Positions 38,355 to 52,400 of a stretch of DNA of 64,000 nt are shown here, one piece after another. The position numbers were made by a program, and so were the translations under genes. The notes under the pieces were generated by a model that ran no database searches, was not told where the DNA came from, and worked only from the letters and a program-made list of their open reading frames with translations. Source of the stretch: Nymphaea colorata (Eukaryota > Streptophyta > Magnoliopsida > Nymphaeales > Nymphaeaceae); NCBI RefSeq assembly GCF_008831285.2, contig NC_045146.1, positions 15,805,149-15,869,148 of the forward strand, written 5' to 3'. Each line of letters starts with the position of its first letter. Within the stretch, counting starts at the first letter, position 1.

Positions 38355-41300
38355 TTACCTTAGTGTTGTAACCTTGGATGAAGCTTCATATTGTTGTGGT
38401 TGAGGTTGGCTTAGCTGAAGTTGGATGGGCAGGTGCAGATCATCACCAAAGTTAAAGCCACTGTTCAAGGCACTCCGCCGTGTCTCATCTGCTGACCTTT
38501 GTCCATAGACCTGGTGTTAATAGAGTGAAAAAAGAAGTTAACTCTTTTGCCGTTTGAAGGTTGAAATTTCGGACAATGTACCAAAAGCCAAGTGTAAGTT
38601 CTTCTAGCCGGTAAAAATTTCTCTTGCTTTTCTAAGCTACGAATCTTTTACCTTCTTGTACAGCTCCATGTTCTCCTGGTGCATGAGCTGTCCCTGCAAT
38701 TGGTAGTGGCTATTAGCAGCATGAATGTGTGTGTGTGTGTGTGTGTGCATACAGCACTTAGGCCTGTCTTAAGGTGGCTTAGCAACCACCTCTCAGTTCT
38801 GTCCATCCAACATTCAGGCTGCTGGCCAGAGAGGGGGCGAAAGAGATGGGAACAGGTCTTGATTCAAGTTGTTTGCAGTTAAACATCTTCTTAGATGTGT
38901 GTGTGATGTGAGAAAATTCAGGTACCTTGCGGTTTAGCTCTTCAATTTCATCAGTTAGCAGTTGGTCCTGCAAAATGCATAAATTACATTATCAGGCTAT
39001 AAAATGCTTTGATTGGCAATTTGACTTGTCTTCCCTTTGCAGAATGGAGTACACACCTTCCTCCTCCTAACTTCTCGCAGGCTCACTTCTAGTTGGTTTT
39101 CTAAATCTTGTAGATCTTTGACATTGAGGCCTGATAATTCTTCTCCCTTTAGTTGCCTGCTATGTGAGAAAATATCATGGGAGTCAAATTTTGTGCTCAG
39201 CAGGTATCTTAAATCAGATAAGTAATTGTGCTGTTAGTCAGCTTCCCCTTTTTTTTTCTGCTTTCTGTTTCTAATAAAATTAGTTATCCCCCCAATCTTC
39301 ACTTTAGGCCACGCCGTAGGAACTTTGAAATGGGTTTGGGCAAAAAAAGTGCTCCATAGCAGTGTATTGTTTAAATTTATTATGTGTTTTCTTAAGTGTT
39401 TATTTTTGTAGTTGTACAGTCTGTACTGTTAGATGTGATAACAAGGAATGCCCTTACTAATTCTTCAAAGGTTTATTTCATTTTATATGCATCATGCTTT
39501 CTTCCCCTTTCTCAAATTGTTTGGTGGAAATTGCTAGTTTAATCTTGGTTTGCTATTGTCTTGGTACCTAACCTTTTTGAATTTGGTCATTATTTCTGTC
39601 TGCTAGTGGTTGTGCTAGTTTTCTTTTACAACCAAAGCCACTCCTATTTCTACATTAGTGTCGGTGTAGTACTTTAGAGCTGCAACATCTTTTTCAGCTC
39701 ATCTGTCGAAACATTTCATTTACCATGGTGTCATAAGTACTTTCATTGCAAATAAAAAAACAAATCCAATGTAGAGGATTCCATTTCAGTTGTAGAAGCT
39801 TACATCTAGTCTAGTAATCTTAACTACTGAGAACACAATTTCCAGAAACTAGATCAACAGATTGCAGATATAATATAGTGTCTCTGATATTAATATTTGA
39901 ATATCTATGATAAGCTAATTTTAAGGTGAGTGGGAAAGTACCTTTGCTTTTCTTGCAGATTCCTCAGTTGCTGCGTCAAGCTTGCTGCTTCTCTCTGCCA
40001 TAACTAATGAATGTAAGTCCAAACGACATGGTTAGTCCATGTCAAAGATGATTCATCATAGAAATGCTGCATCGAGTCATACTGGCTTAATATTTGGAAA
40101 AAAAATCAAAAGATGTATATCTTAAGAGGTAGGTCTTCAGAGTTATCTCAGATGATTTTATATTGCCTCATGAAGAAAATGAATAATTCTGGTTGAGATG
40201 CCATTAAAAAATTCCGTAGTCTGAAGTTATGCTCTCTTATGGGGCTAGTTGCCTAGGTTAAAAGTTCCTCAACATCAAGGACACTTATTTAGCATATATA
40301 TGATAATTTGTAATGGGCACATGAAGGATATAACGGAAGCTAGTTGTCGAGAATTTCACTGCATATATTATTGTTATCCTTGCTTAATTGGATCATGGAC
40401 CTTGTTGAGTGTTTGATGTGATCATAAGCCATCTAGATGACTAGATATTTGTTTGCCTCCTGCCTTAAGTAATTCTGCTACCTGAATGAACTGGTTGGAG
40501 ATTGTTGAAACTCATCCTGCTCTATTTTGGTGTACATGAAATGGAAAGGATGTGTGCTCTAGCAAGTAGATGAATTCTTCACCATCCTTTGTCATACTAC
40601 ACTTACCTCAGGGCCTAAAGAACAACATGACAAAGGGCGTATGGGGGGATCCCTATCATTTTGAATATGTAAATTGTTAACTACCGGTTCTTAGCCTCTT
40701 AGGTGTTGGGTCAGGTCCATGGGACTGATGCGGTAAGAACTATAAAAGCGAGTCAGTCGGTGTATTTGGGGATTATTACGACAATGGGAAGATAGCTCCT
40801 CTGGGAGGACGGGACTTTAATCAGGTAATAGGGTTTGAGTGGGTGAGTTTTGGGGCTTATTGGTGTGCTGTCTCTCTTGTACCCAACCTTGTTAGCTGGA
40901 CGCTAACATGAATCATCACCAAATTCATATTTTCCTAGGCATTGAAAGTCAACATATCTATGTGCTCTTATAGATCTGCACCTCACCTTCAGATGTGAAA
41001 AATGTGCGAAAAGGACAAATGGAGGTGGAGGAATGGATAAGAGATGGGTTGGACAGTCAAGTATATGGATACAGTATTATTTCTTCATCTTTAAATTTTT
41101 GCATAACAAGATAATGTGTGTGCAGTAATAAAGAACAGTTTCGACAAAAAGTCTATATTGTGGACCATTTGTGTTTCTTTGTTTTTTTGTACAATTAGAA
41201 TTGTCCTGATTGTGCAAATGAAATGGTTGTGTTTATAGTTTATACTATAAGAAAAACATGGAAATCATCATTTTGGAAGTCTGCTGTGCATTGTAGCTTA

Positions 41301-44300
41301 TGGTGATTCATGCAGTTTTCCAATTAGCTTTTCTTTAATCATGTATGTCCTCTGTCTCTTTTGATTTAGGCTTTAAGACAGAAAATGTTGAGGGATGAGC
41401 ATGGAGATAAAACATGGGCTGGAATGATTAAGATAAAAGGGCAATAATCCACGTTAAAAATAAAATTTCATGCAAGGCTGTTTGGCATTCCTGGTTCATG
41501 GCCATCTACGAGTCATGTTGCACTCCAAAATAACTGATGCACAGTCTATTCCACATTAAGTGTTGATCTCCTGTTGCAATAGGAAACAATGACTACTTTT
41601 GGGCATGGTGTACAGGAATTGGTATAAGAGATTTAGTCGATACATACCATGGATTCTGCTGTTGTGAGTTCATATAGGAATTACAATTGGATACATACCA
41701 TGGCTTCTGCTGTAGTAGTCAAATCTTGATGATTTTCTGCTTTTGATTTACTGTAACGGTCAATAATTCCTTTCATGCTGGTCATCATAAAGCAGATCCT
41801 GTGTTATACTTTTTTCCCGTGCTAACAGTTCTTTACTAGAAAAATGTCAATAGGCTGCATCTCAAGTCGTTTTCAAAATACTAGGATATAAAACTGGTAT
41901 ACTCAGAGAAATATTGTGAAATATAATAAATGTGGATGCAAAAAATATAATGTGTACATGTGTGCGTGCGCGTTTTGTGTGTATTATGCTACCATATTCT
42001 TTTAGCAAGGTAAACTTGTATTGCATAAAGTTGATCTTTGAAAGGGAGAAGTGACTTTTCATCTTGTTTATTGAACTTATTTAATACCATGCATTAAAGT
42101 TGAGTTCAACATAACTTTGTTGGCTTATTGTTCTAATATCATCTTAGTCATGAAAATTTGATCTAATGCCTACATAATTGATTCTGCGGCCGCATTTTTC
42201 ATAAAGAATGTGTGCACGGTGTTGAATTTTGGTAACAAGTATTCAGAAATTTTATTAATTTCAGTTAGCATCTTGACATATTTCGGTATGTGTAAATATG
42301 AGAAGTTAAACTGTATTTTTCTCTGATTTGTTATGCGAAGTTCTGTGCGAGTCAAAGCGACTCATCCATTAGAGGTGAGTGGGGTTTAAATATTTAAACA
42401 AAATTAAATGAACAAGTCAAAGATTGAGTGTGTATATTCCATTCTTGTAAGTTCAATTTAGCTTGAAAAAATGGAATATGCTTTACATGCTTCTAGTCAA
42501 ATTGCTTCTGGTCATTTGACTGTTAGTGTGCCGGGAACTTGTACCTGACCTGTTTCTTTTTCAAAATACATTAATGGTTTTTTAGTATATGTTTTAATGA
42601 GATTTTTTTTTTTAATCAGCTTCACTCAATTTAGAAAGCTATGTTTGAGCTTTGGTAAGCTTGGTCTGCCGAGCACAGTCTATCCAACCGCAGTCAAACC
42701 AATGGAGCTAGGTTTGATTCAAGATACTCTAGCAGTGCAACCCTGGCTGATGAATAAACTCAGCCAATTTTAATATGGATCAATGCATATTGTTTTTTCA
42801 TCCGACAAAGAGGTGATGTGGCCAAGTCATAAGTTGTCTTGCAAAGTTCTGTGGCCATTCTTAAAGAGACTTATGGTGTTCTTAGGTTCTTGCCGTGCCG
42901 CACTGACTGAAGGAGTCAGCCCGTGACATATGGTGTAGCCTTGTTTATTTGTCTTTCTGCAGCAGTTTATGGACGGATGTTTGTTATGCTATACAAAGAG
43001 GCAAAATGGAAGTCACAAATGAATTTTGTGAACATAGGAGTTGCTGCCTATCTGTCAAGACGCAAAACTACTTGAGCAATAGTTGGCTGTGTGACAAAAG
43101 CAAGATTGATGCCTCCGTGGGTATCTTGAATAAAGAATCTATTCTAGCTGTTAGAGAATTGGCAGGATCTCACCCTGGAAGTTCCTGCAGTGGAATTAGT
43201 GAAGAGACAATATTTTGTTGAACCTTTGAGGTAGTTACTACCTTAACAAATAAGTTAAAGGATTAAGCTTATTATCAAGTGCCATATTGAATGATTGATG
43301 ATCCTTTATAGTCAGTAGAATGGTGCCACTAAGGCATTACCAAATGAAGTAGCAGAGGTGATGAAAAATTGAGATCAGGAAACACCACTTTATTGAGTTC
43401 AGAGCTGGAAATAGGATATGGATGGCAGCACTTGAAGTTTTTTCACCATGACCTTGTCTGAATCTATGATAATCTGTTTGTAGTGTCGGAAAGTAGATTG
43501 TCTCTTGGATCATTTGGTTACAGGGCGATCTAGATAAAAGGAGTGGCTTGGGGTTGGGGGAGGGGGTGGGTAGAAGCGTGGATCTACATGTTGAATGGCA
43601 AAACATACTGCTTGAGCTATTGAAACAAGTATGAGGATAGAAAAGAAGCACCTAGAAGCATAGAGTAGGAAAGGGAAAAATGGAACGGAGAAAAAAAGGA
43701 AGAAAGGTTGAGAGGATCATGTTGTTCGTAATGCTTTTCTATGTCATCTATTTATGCATTTTTTTTGTTTGTGAAACATGGATAGTTTTGCACTTGCTAA
43801 GTCATGCTTCACAAAAAAGCATAAATAGATTTACTCTAAGAGAAGTACTATAAGGGTAAGAACTGAACCGTAGGGGAACAAAGAAAACGATTAAGGGCAT
43901 CAGTTGTAATGTTTTCTTCTTTTATATCTATGTATTTTCTTCATGTGAAACAGCCAAAAGGTGAAAGGCTTGCTACTAGTTTGTTTGTTTCATTGTGAAG
44001 GAGGAGAGGATTAGTGCTGCAAAAATAGGTGAAAATTTTGCCAGGAAAGTGGGGTTGCAGAGAAAGTTGAGTACTTTATAGTGGACGTCAAAGGAACTGG
44101 GGCTTTTGATGTTTGTTTCACCCACTGATTTCCTGGAAAACAGTATATTTTCATGGCGAAGTTGGTGAAACAAATTGGGCCTAAGGTGTTGGAGCAAGTG
44201 TAAGGATCACAAAGTATTAGAAGAACAGCATAATGAAGGGCAAAAAGGGTGGAAGAACTGTTGAATAGAGTAGCAGCACTTTTTTTCTGAATGGAAAACC

Positions 44301-47300
44301 ATGCAAGAACTCTAGACTATAGATCATGGTAATTATTGTAACATGTCAACTATCAGGTTTGACACGAGAATGGTCTTGTATGCATAGGATTGATGATATA
44401 TTTGGATGATCATACAAAGGTTTGCCTTGTATCACCTATTGCCTTTGTTTTTAGTCCTTTTCGAAGCATGCTATGAAGCATGCTGGAATCCGTTGCATGA
44501 AGTGCGTAGGTCTGTTTTCAGCTGTCAATTATAGTTAGTAGCAGAGTTATGTTCAACTCTCTGACCTAGGGTCGTGAAGACACATGTTCAATAAGGGAGG
44601 TGGAGAGTAACCTGTCAAGCATGTGATTTTGCACAAAAATGGTCATATATCTTAAAATTGAGACAATTGGATGACATACTATCCTTTGATAATGAGTGTC
44701 TTTGTTTCTACCCTTTTTCGGAGTGCATACTATAATTTTGACTATACAGTAGGTAAAGATTAGACACTGGTGCTTGGATATTTTTTGAACTTGGTTGTTA
44801 TAATTCCAACACTTTATACGTTTGAATAGCCCTGATTATGTGTGTGTTTTTGCAAAACAATCCTATGATCAACATTGGTAATGCATTTGCAGGTCTGTTC
44901 AATCTTTTAGTACTAGCTAGTGTGTGTTGTTCATTCTTCTACCAATCAAGTGAAAAGACAATGAAAAAAGCTAGATTACCAAAATAGTGGAACATGTATG
45001 AGGACGTGATGAAGTCGCAGCAGAAGGACAAAATAGACGGTCATAAAAGTAACAATTTTCATCTTTTCTTAGTAGTAAGGATGCAAACATGTTGACACTT
45101 TGCTGGGTGCTGCTGGGACCCAGTTATAAGTTATAGGATGGCTTGAACTAGAGTCAAGCTTGGGTTAACCGTTTAGGAATTGGCTTGGCTAACCTTTATG
45201 AAGCTTGACCTCAGCTTGGGCTAAATCTCAAGCCAAACTAAGTACTAAAGAAAGTTTCTTTATTTAAGACGTATAATCAAGAAAACACTACAATAGAAAG
45301 CAGGAGGTCCATTCTTTGCTCCAAGTCCACACGAGCTTATACAAAGTTAGCTCAAGTTACTTGACTCGTGCAGCCTTACTGAGAAACCATAGCTGTGTTT
45401 TCTCTACGGAGCATGGATAGCTTATAAGATGAACTTGATTCTGTAGTTGCTGCTCGCATGCCTTGCAAGTTGTATAATTCAGATCAACATGGCATGATGA
45501 TTTTTTTATTGCATTTCTTATTCCCATGCAACTTAGGGTTGGTATGGAAGTAGGACTGTTTTTGTTTTGATAACATAGGTGTTCCTCCAGCAGGAGGCCC
45601 GTTGACATGCCTACATGCATATGATGTTACATGTCCCTGTCTGATGCATTAAGAGAGAAGGGAGACTTGCACTCCTAGGACCACATGAAAAGCATTTGAA
45701 TAGCTTTTCCTGTTGAATGTGTTCCACTGGAGCACAGTTGTCAACCGTGGGGCCTTGGCTGTATATATTTTTTTCTCTCAAGCAAGATAATAACACTTAC
45801 GTATAGCTGTGAGTTGTCAACAAAACCCCTTGTCGTCATTGATGACAGCAATGTTATAGTTTGTAACACAACTCGGATGAGTCGGTTCTAAAGTTAGATA
45901 TGTGATGCAACATAAAAAGGTGACAAATTTTCAATATGAACAAATAATGAAATATAGGACGCATAAAAAAGCAACAGGTGGCACATATAAAACATCAATT
46001 TAATGAAATAATAATTAGAGTGTCCTATGAACTTGAATCTAAAATCCCTCATACACAAGACTAAAATTTCAAGTACATAGGTCTAAAATTCAAATCTCTA
46101 ACAAGTCTCTTACATAGTTCTAAAATTCAAATCCGTACAAGACTCTACGTGTCCATGTCAATGGTTTGATGGCCTTGGTAGGTTCTACTTGCATTTTCTT
46201 GCATTGCTAAGTTCTCTTGCTTTGCCAAGGTCTTCTTGATATGGTGGTTATAACTCGTGCTGTTGATGTTATTACTGTTGTCGGTGAAACATTCTGATCT
46301 TTAGAGACCAAGATTCAGATTTTTCAGTATTATCATCTTGACCTTCAGAGACAGGTACAGTCTTTAGTAAAAGTAAAAGTGGAATTCAATTGCCAACTGC
46401 AACCTTTGTCTTTCTTTTGTTGAGTTTTTTTCGAACCATTTGTGAAAATCAAGTGTCCTTTTCATATAAGCACATGGCAGCAAGAACAGAAACGATTAAG
46501 AACATGTAAATGTCTTTAATATTAGGGATTAGGGATATTCATGAAACACTATATTAAACATTATGATACAGTGGTTTATAATCTGTATATTTTACACCTC
46601 TAGAACTAAAGGTGCATAAAATGAAATCTATATAACCAGGAATTTGTCTGACGGCTGTATGCATTCTACAAGTTGTCACCATCCTGATATATTTTAGAAT
46701 GATTCTGTTTCATTTCCTTTAGCGTGGACCTTTGCTTTCTTTATTTGCTAGGGATTTTGGATTGTTTCTATGCAGAGGGTTGTAATGTTGCTTCAAACGA
46801 GTGCTTAGGCTGAACCAATTTAGAGGAGTCATAACCTGATCCTAGACAAGCGTGCCGTGGCAATAGATCATGTGTAAATATTTCCTTGAAATGGGCTAAA
46901 ATTAATTTCACAAGGGTATTCAGAAGAAGTTATTGTTGCTTATTAATTTATCTTATCAAAAATAAATTTTAATGGTTGAGCAATAATGAGCATTGTTGAT
47001 GTGAACTACATTCCCTGTTTTCCGTTTGAATTTTTTTGACCCCCGGATACCCATGCTTGAAAAAACATAAACTAGAGTGATCTTCCCGTAGTGGCTATAA
47101 TGGGAACTTAACTTTGGACAAGTATGCATTTTTCATGCTCACAAAAAAAAAAAAAAAAACTAAAATACCACTAATAATGCATATGATATCCTGTCTAACT
47201 TAAAATGATGAAATGATCATTTCGGTACAAATTTCAATGTTGATTAGCGTGTACATAATATCACGATGTTTGACTAACCTAAAGTAGTAAATATTTTATC

Positions 47301-49414
47301 AACAGACAAAAGTAGGTGGATATTTTTCCATCAATGGTAAGGGGTTATATATATAAAACTTAGATAGGTCAATTCCCATCTCCTTTTATGAAGTACAAAA
47401 AAAAAACAAATTTATAACCACGAATGGAGCTTAATTAAGACAACTCAACTGGATTTCTGGAATGCGTTGTCCAAGTATTATAGACGGAATCAAACGGACA
47501 CCAAGCGGAACGGTACCTGAAACTGTTTTAACTGCTAATGTATCTAGGAACAAGGTTACCTCTTTTTTTTGTAGACACGTGTACCCTCTGTTATGGTAAC
47601 CAAAGGGCTCTCAAAGGGGGTAGGCCGAGAGCTCCGTAAGGGCCCCTAAAAGGTTATGTCACGGGCTACATAAACGTTTGCGCCCATGTTTAATTGGTGT
47701 GGTCTACTGGTTGAACTTAAAAGAGTTGGAAAAAAAAACTGTTTTAAGTGGAAGGAGAGAGGGTAGAAAGTTATCAGATCTAGGTTGCATTACTATTAAA
47801 TACAATTAAAAAAAATTAGTCTGAATCAAGAAATTCTATGGTAAACCATATCTAAACCATTTTAACATCAGAATTTTTGTCATAGATTTTTCACGTTATT
47901 CTAATAAAAATATATAGAATAGAATATGGGAAAAGTAAGTGCTACGACAAATTATAGTAGTCTTCACAAGGTGAGATGCAAAATTGGCATTGATATAACC
48001 GAAATGATAAAAAAACGTTCTCATAGAAACTGCCAACGTTAGAACTAAGGTTGGTCTTTGCATGTGTAATTTTCGCTGCAAATGGTTAAATCTTCTTTAC
48101 CGCGTTTGTTCAATGCTGGAACACGTCCAGCTGTTAGAGAAGGATCCATCTCAAACTAAACCCATGAAACAAGCAGCCGGCAAATTAAAAAAGGAATTTG
48201 GCACAAGGTTGTGCAACAAATGTATCATAAGATATGAGTGTTTTCATGAAAATGAATGTAAGTTCGAGTCTTAATAAATTATAAAATCATTAAAGAAAAT
48301 GTATAATCCAAAAATGTTCATCTACATCTTAATTGAGTACTAGGTAAACAAACGGTTAAAACTAATCAATACTGTAAGCATTTTATATGGTTGGCGTCAA
48401 CTTCCGCTCTACCAATCCTTTTGATTAGGATGAACTTGACATCATCTCTCCTGCCGAGGGTGGTTCTTTCTGTTTTTCGAAATAAAGTTGAGATTACATG
48501 GTATCTCCAGGTTGCTTTGGTCTGCTATTGCAATCCAGAGGCCCTCTTGCAAAGATAATCTTCTTTTATTCAGTTGTCCTACGTAGAGGATCTCCTTTTA
48601 CACCTCCATATGAAATACCAAAATTATGCAGCGTTGTTAGGTATAATGACCCCTTCTGCTAGAACTCGTTCGTTGGCTGTGCTAGTTCATAAGCATAAAT
48701 AAATGTAATCATGATGGAGTCTTAGCTTGTTTGCGGAGCATGGATGGTAGCAGTTCACAAGCCTGTTTAGTGTTTTTTGTTCCTATAGGCATGAGATGGA
48801 TTTGGTATTCATTAATTACGCCATTTGTTAATTAATGTTTAAAAATAGACAAAACATGTAATTTCAAACAATGCATAATAAGTTAATAACTATATTTTTC
48901 ACCCCATTGCAAAGTTCAGAGCGCAAAAAGTGGTGTCGTGAAGGTGCGATACACTATAAAGAGAATGTTGTGAAACCTGTGTTTGCCAACGAAAATTATA
49001 TCTTATTTTTTTGCCCATTGCAACCTTACGTGCCTACTGTATTTAGACTATGTTCCGAGCATGGTTGCAGTGGCGATAGAAAGCACAGCAGCGGAGATTT
49101 TATCATTGAAGTATCAAGTTGACAAAGGCCAAACAGCCTGAAATATTCATGAACAAGAAACTTTTCTCATGCATATAAAAACGTCAAGCGCAAGCACGCT
49201 ATCATCATTTGGTACGTCCTGCATTTTTAATCAGCCAGCTTTTTTGAAGGACCTAGCTATGGAAATGGCCGAACTCATGTCCCATGATATTGGACGTGAC
49301 TCAATATTGGGTTCATGGCATCCTCCAGTTCACCCCAATATTAGAAGGAGCATCAACAATAAAATAATTGGGCAATTGTGTGCTAACCAAGGCTTTGTTC
49401 TCTCTATCTCTTAT

Positions 49415-49473
<59 letters not shown>

Positions 49474-52400
49474 AACCATGTACATCTGTAAGATAGATGA
49501 TTGAGAGAAAATCAATGATAAGAATGAGATAGGATATTTTAGTCGTTTAGCATTCGTTAACAACCTCTTTTTTTCTTGTTTTTCTGTGATCCATTGACCA
49601 GGATGATTCCTCATAAGTTCAGCAATATATATATATACATATATATGCTGGTTACAGATTCAAATAAGGCTATTGCCTAAGAAGCAAAATATCATAAACT
49701 ATATTCTTGGTACATAACAGATTTAAGTAAACAGTTTATTTTTTTCGACAACTTTCAAATTAAATTGGCTTCAAAAATCTGGTTTACAGTTTTCATAAAA
49801 CTAAGTTATCAGAAAATTGAGTTTTTGAGGATGTCATCCAAACACAATCGCTTCTCATAACTCTTGTGGCTTACTGTTATGGCAATTAAAATGTAGACTT
49901 CCTTCCATACTTGGGTTGTTATAATCTATACCCTTCTACTCCTTCCTTTCATACTTGGGGTGGCATAATCTATAGCCTTCTTAGCACATGATCTTTTTTG
50001 CGCATATAAGACCTAAGTTTTTGAGATAGTAATTGTAATAACACGGTTCAAAACTAACCCTAGTGCTAGTATAGCAGATCTCAGGAGGCTGCTGTACCGG
50101 ATACTAAAGAACACTATGAGCTAGGACCATTAACAGTACGACAGATGGGTACATAATCTCCTACAGATTTCTAAAAGAGAATCTGTGATATAAAACTATT
50201 CTCATATTTCTCCTCACATACTTGGGGTGTCACACAATCTCACTTGGTATTGATTTTTGCAATAATTGTGTAGTATGTTTCATTGGTAAATCAAGTTACG
50301 ACAGCATTCATTTAGTCAAGCATTCTTGTCTTACTCTGTGCAAATTATTCAATGTAAGAAAGTAGGAATGCTGCAAATTTAAAGTATACAAGTATATAAT
50401 TGCGATAACCAATTTTTGCAGCTTCAAATGATGCCCATTCTAGCAAGTGCATGGAACCCCATTCCAAAGTAAAGTACATCAAGTAATTGTTGTCGATGAC
50501 ATTGGGTCTCTTGGAATCTGGTACATAAATTGTTGAATTCAGCACTAATATGTAAATTTACCAGAGTTTCCCTTGTGAACAGGTTTTGTGGGATAAAAAC
50601 ACTACCCTATTCAGTTTACTAACAAAAAATAATAAAGATAATCCTCATCATTTTTAATTTACCCCAATTTGGTGAAGGGCACACGTTGTTGGTAATCTAT
50701 GACCAAGTTACTTCAGTCAGCTCGCGAGCTGTCAAAAACATAATTTAGCATTTAGTGAACGAATTAGCGAGCTATTTGTATGTGTGTGCACTGCGAACAC
50801 ACCCATAAACCAATAAAAACTTTCTACGCACATGAAGGTTTTCAAGATCATCATGTTCAACCAAAAAAAGCACGAAATTTGAGACGTTGACAACAAAAAC
50901 CATAATTTAAGCTGCAACTGCAAACCTTTCGTAGTAAAGCACACAGTATTATAATTGATATACATGTTCTATCAAGACTGTCCATTGAAGTAGATTAATG
51001 GTTGAGAGAAAAACAAATAGAAAAATTATGGAAATATCCATGATCTTTTTCTCCTTATTTTTCTCTTTAACTGTCCATCATACCATGTTGGATCTGATAA
51101 CTCTAGTTAGATGCTTGGGCAACTCTGACCCCATGTTTGAGGAAAAACAATATATAGTTGGCAATAGTAGAGTGGAAGTGGGGCTTGAGAACAAAAGCTG
51201 GATTAAATGAGTTTAAGTGACCCTAAAGGATTCGTGAGATGACACAGATTTAGTTTAGTAAAGGAGATGTCAAGAGGAGATTGCAATTACCACTTCGCAA
51301 TGCCTGCATAGAAGACTCTTAACCCAAATAGTTTAGGTGATATGGTAATTACTCGCTGATGCAGTTTATGTAAAAGTATGGAACTAGTTCGCTCATGTTA
51401 TTGTTGCGTATATGGTTAAGAGGCAAGTGTAAGGACATATACGGAGCTTGTTGAGATTCAATTTCAAGGGAGGTATTCCAAGGGTCATGCCCGAAAGGTT
51501 TCTAAACCTAGTTAGCCAGCTTGCCTACTCCGGCTAAGTCGCATGGGTACTTCAGTAAGGTCCTCTAGTGACATGACAAAACAGGTACTTGGACACATGT
51601 GGATACTTTTGAGTCTAAGTTTGTCCAAACTACTTGCTTTTACTTGATTTAACTTATTTCTTGCTCGGTTTGCATTTTGTTTTCGCAAGTTATTCATTAA
51701 CATGCATTATTTTCATTCACATTATATTTTTATTTAAATGTTGCTCTCTTTTAAAGTTTTTTTTGAGGTGTTTTATATATACACACACATATATATGCCT
51801 TGTTATACCCCGTACTCATATTTTTTAAAGTTGTCATACTTGTACCCATGTCTCCATACCTGTACATGAACCTATACTCATACCCATACCCATACCCATG
51901 TGGTTAGTTATATAGGAAGAAACATGTGAAGTGGAAGTGACGAAGAAATTTTTTTGAAAGTACTGTACTAGCATAGCTGATCAGGAGAGAGCAGAGGGCA
52001 ATGGCGTTTGGGATAACAGTGCAAATCTGGAAGATGAATGACAATTGGGGAAAGAGAAGTTTAGAGAAGGGAAGCGTGCGTTGTTGCTGGCCCCAAAGAT
52101 GAAATAAAATGCCACTCTTGTGCACAGGCCCAAGAAGGTTCGAATATTGGTTGGCTTCTAGGCTGTATTAGCTAGCTGGACAAGCGAAGCTCGAACTTTA
52201 TGGGCGTCTATGCCTAGGGTGAAGCATGTAAAGGCCCTGAGTTTGTGCTACTAGCCATATGGTTTTACAATCTTGGTAGGCGGTTCTCTTGATCCAACTG
52301 CATTTTTCCAATGTAATAAATAAATAAAAAAAATCTTCTATCGCATTCTTGAAGAGTTGAGCTTGTTCCTTTGTACAACCGACAGGATGCAGCTTCTGGT

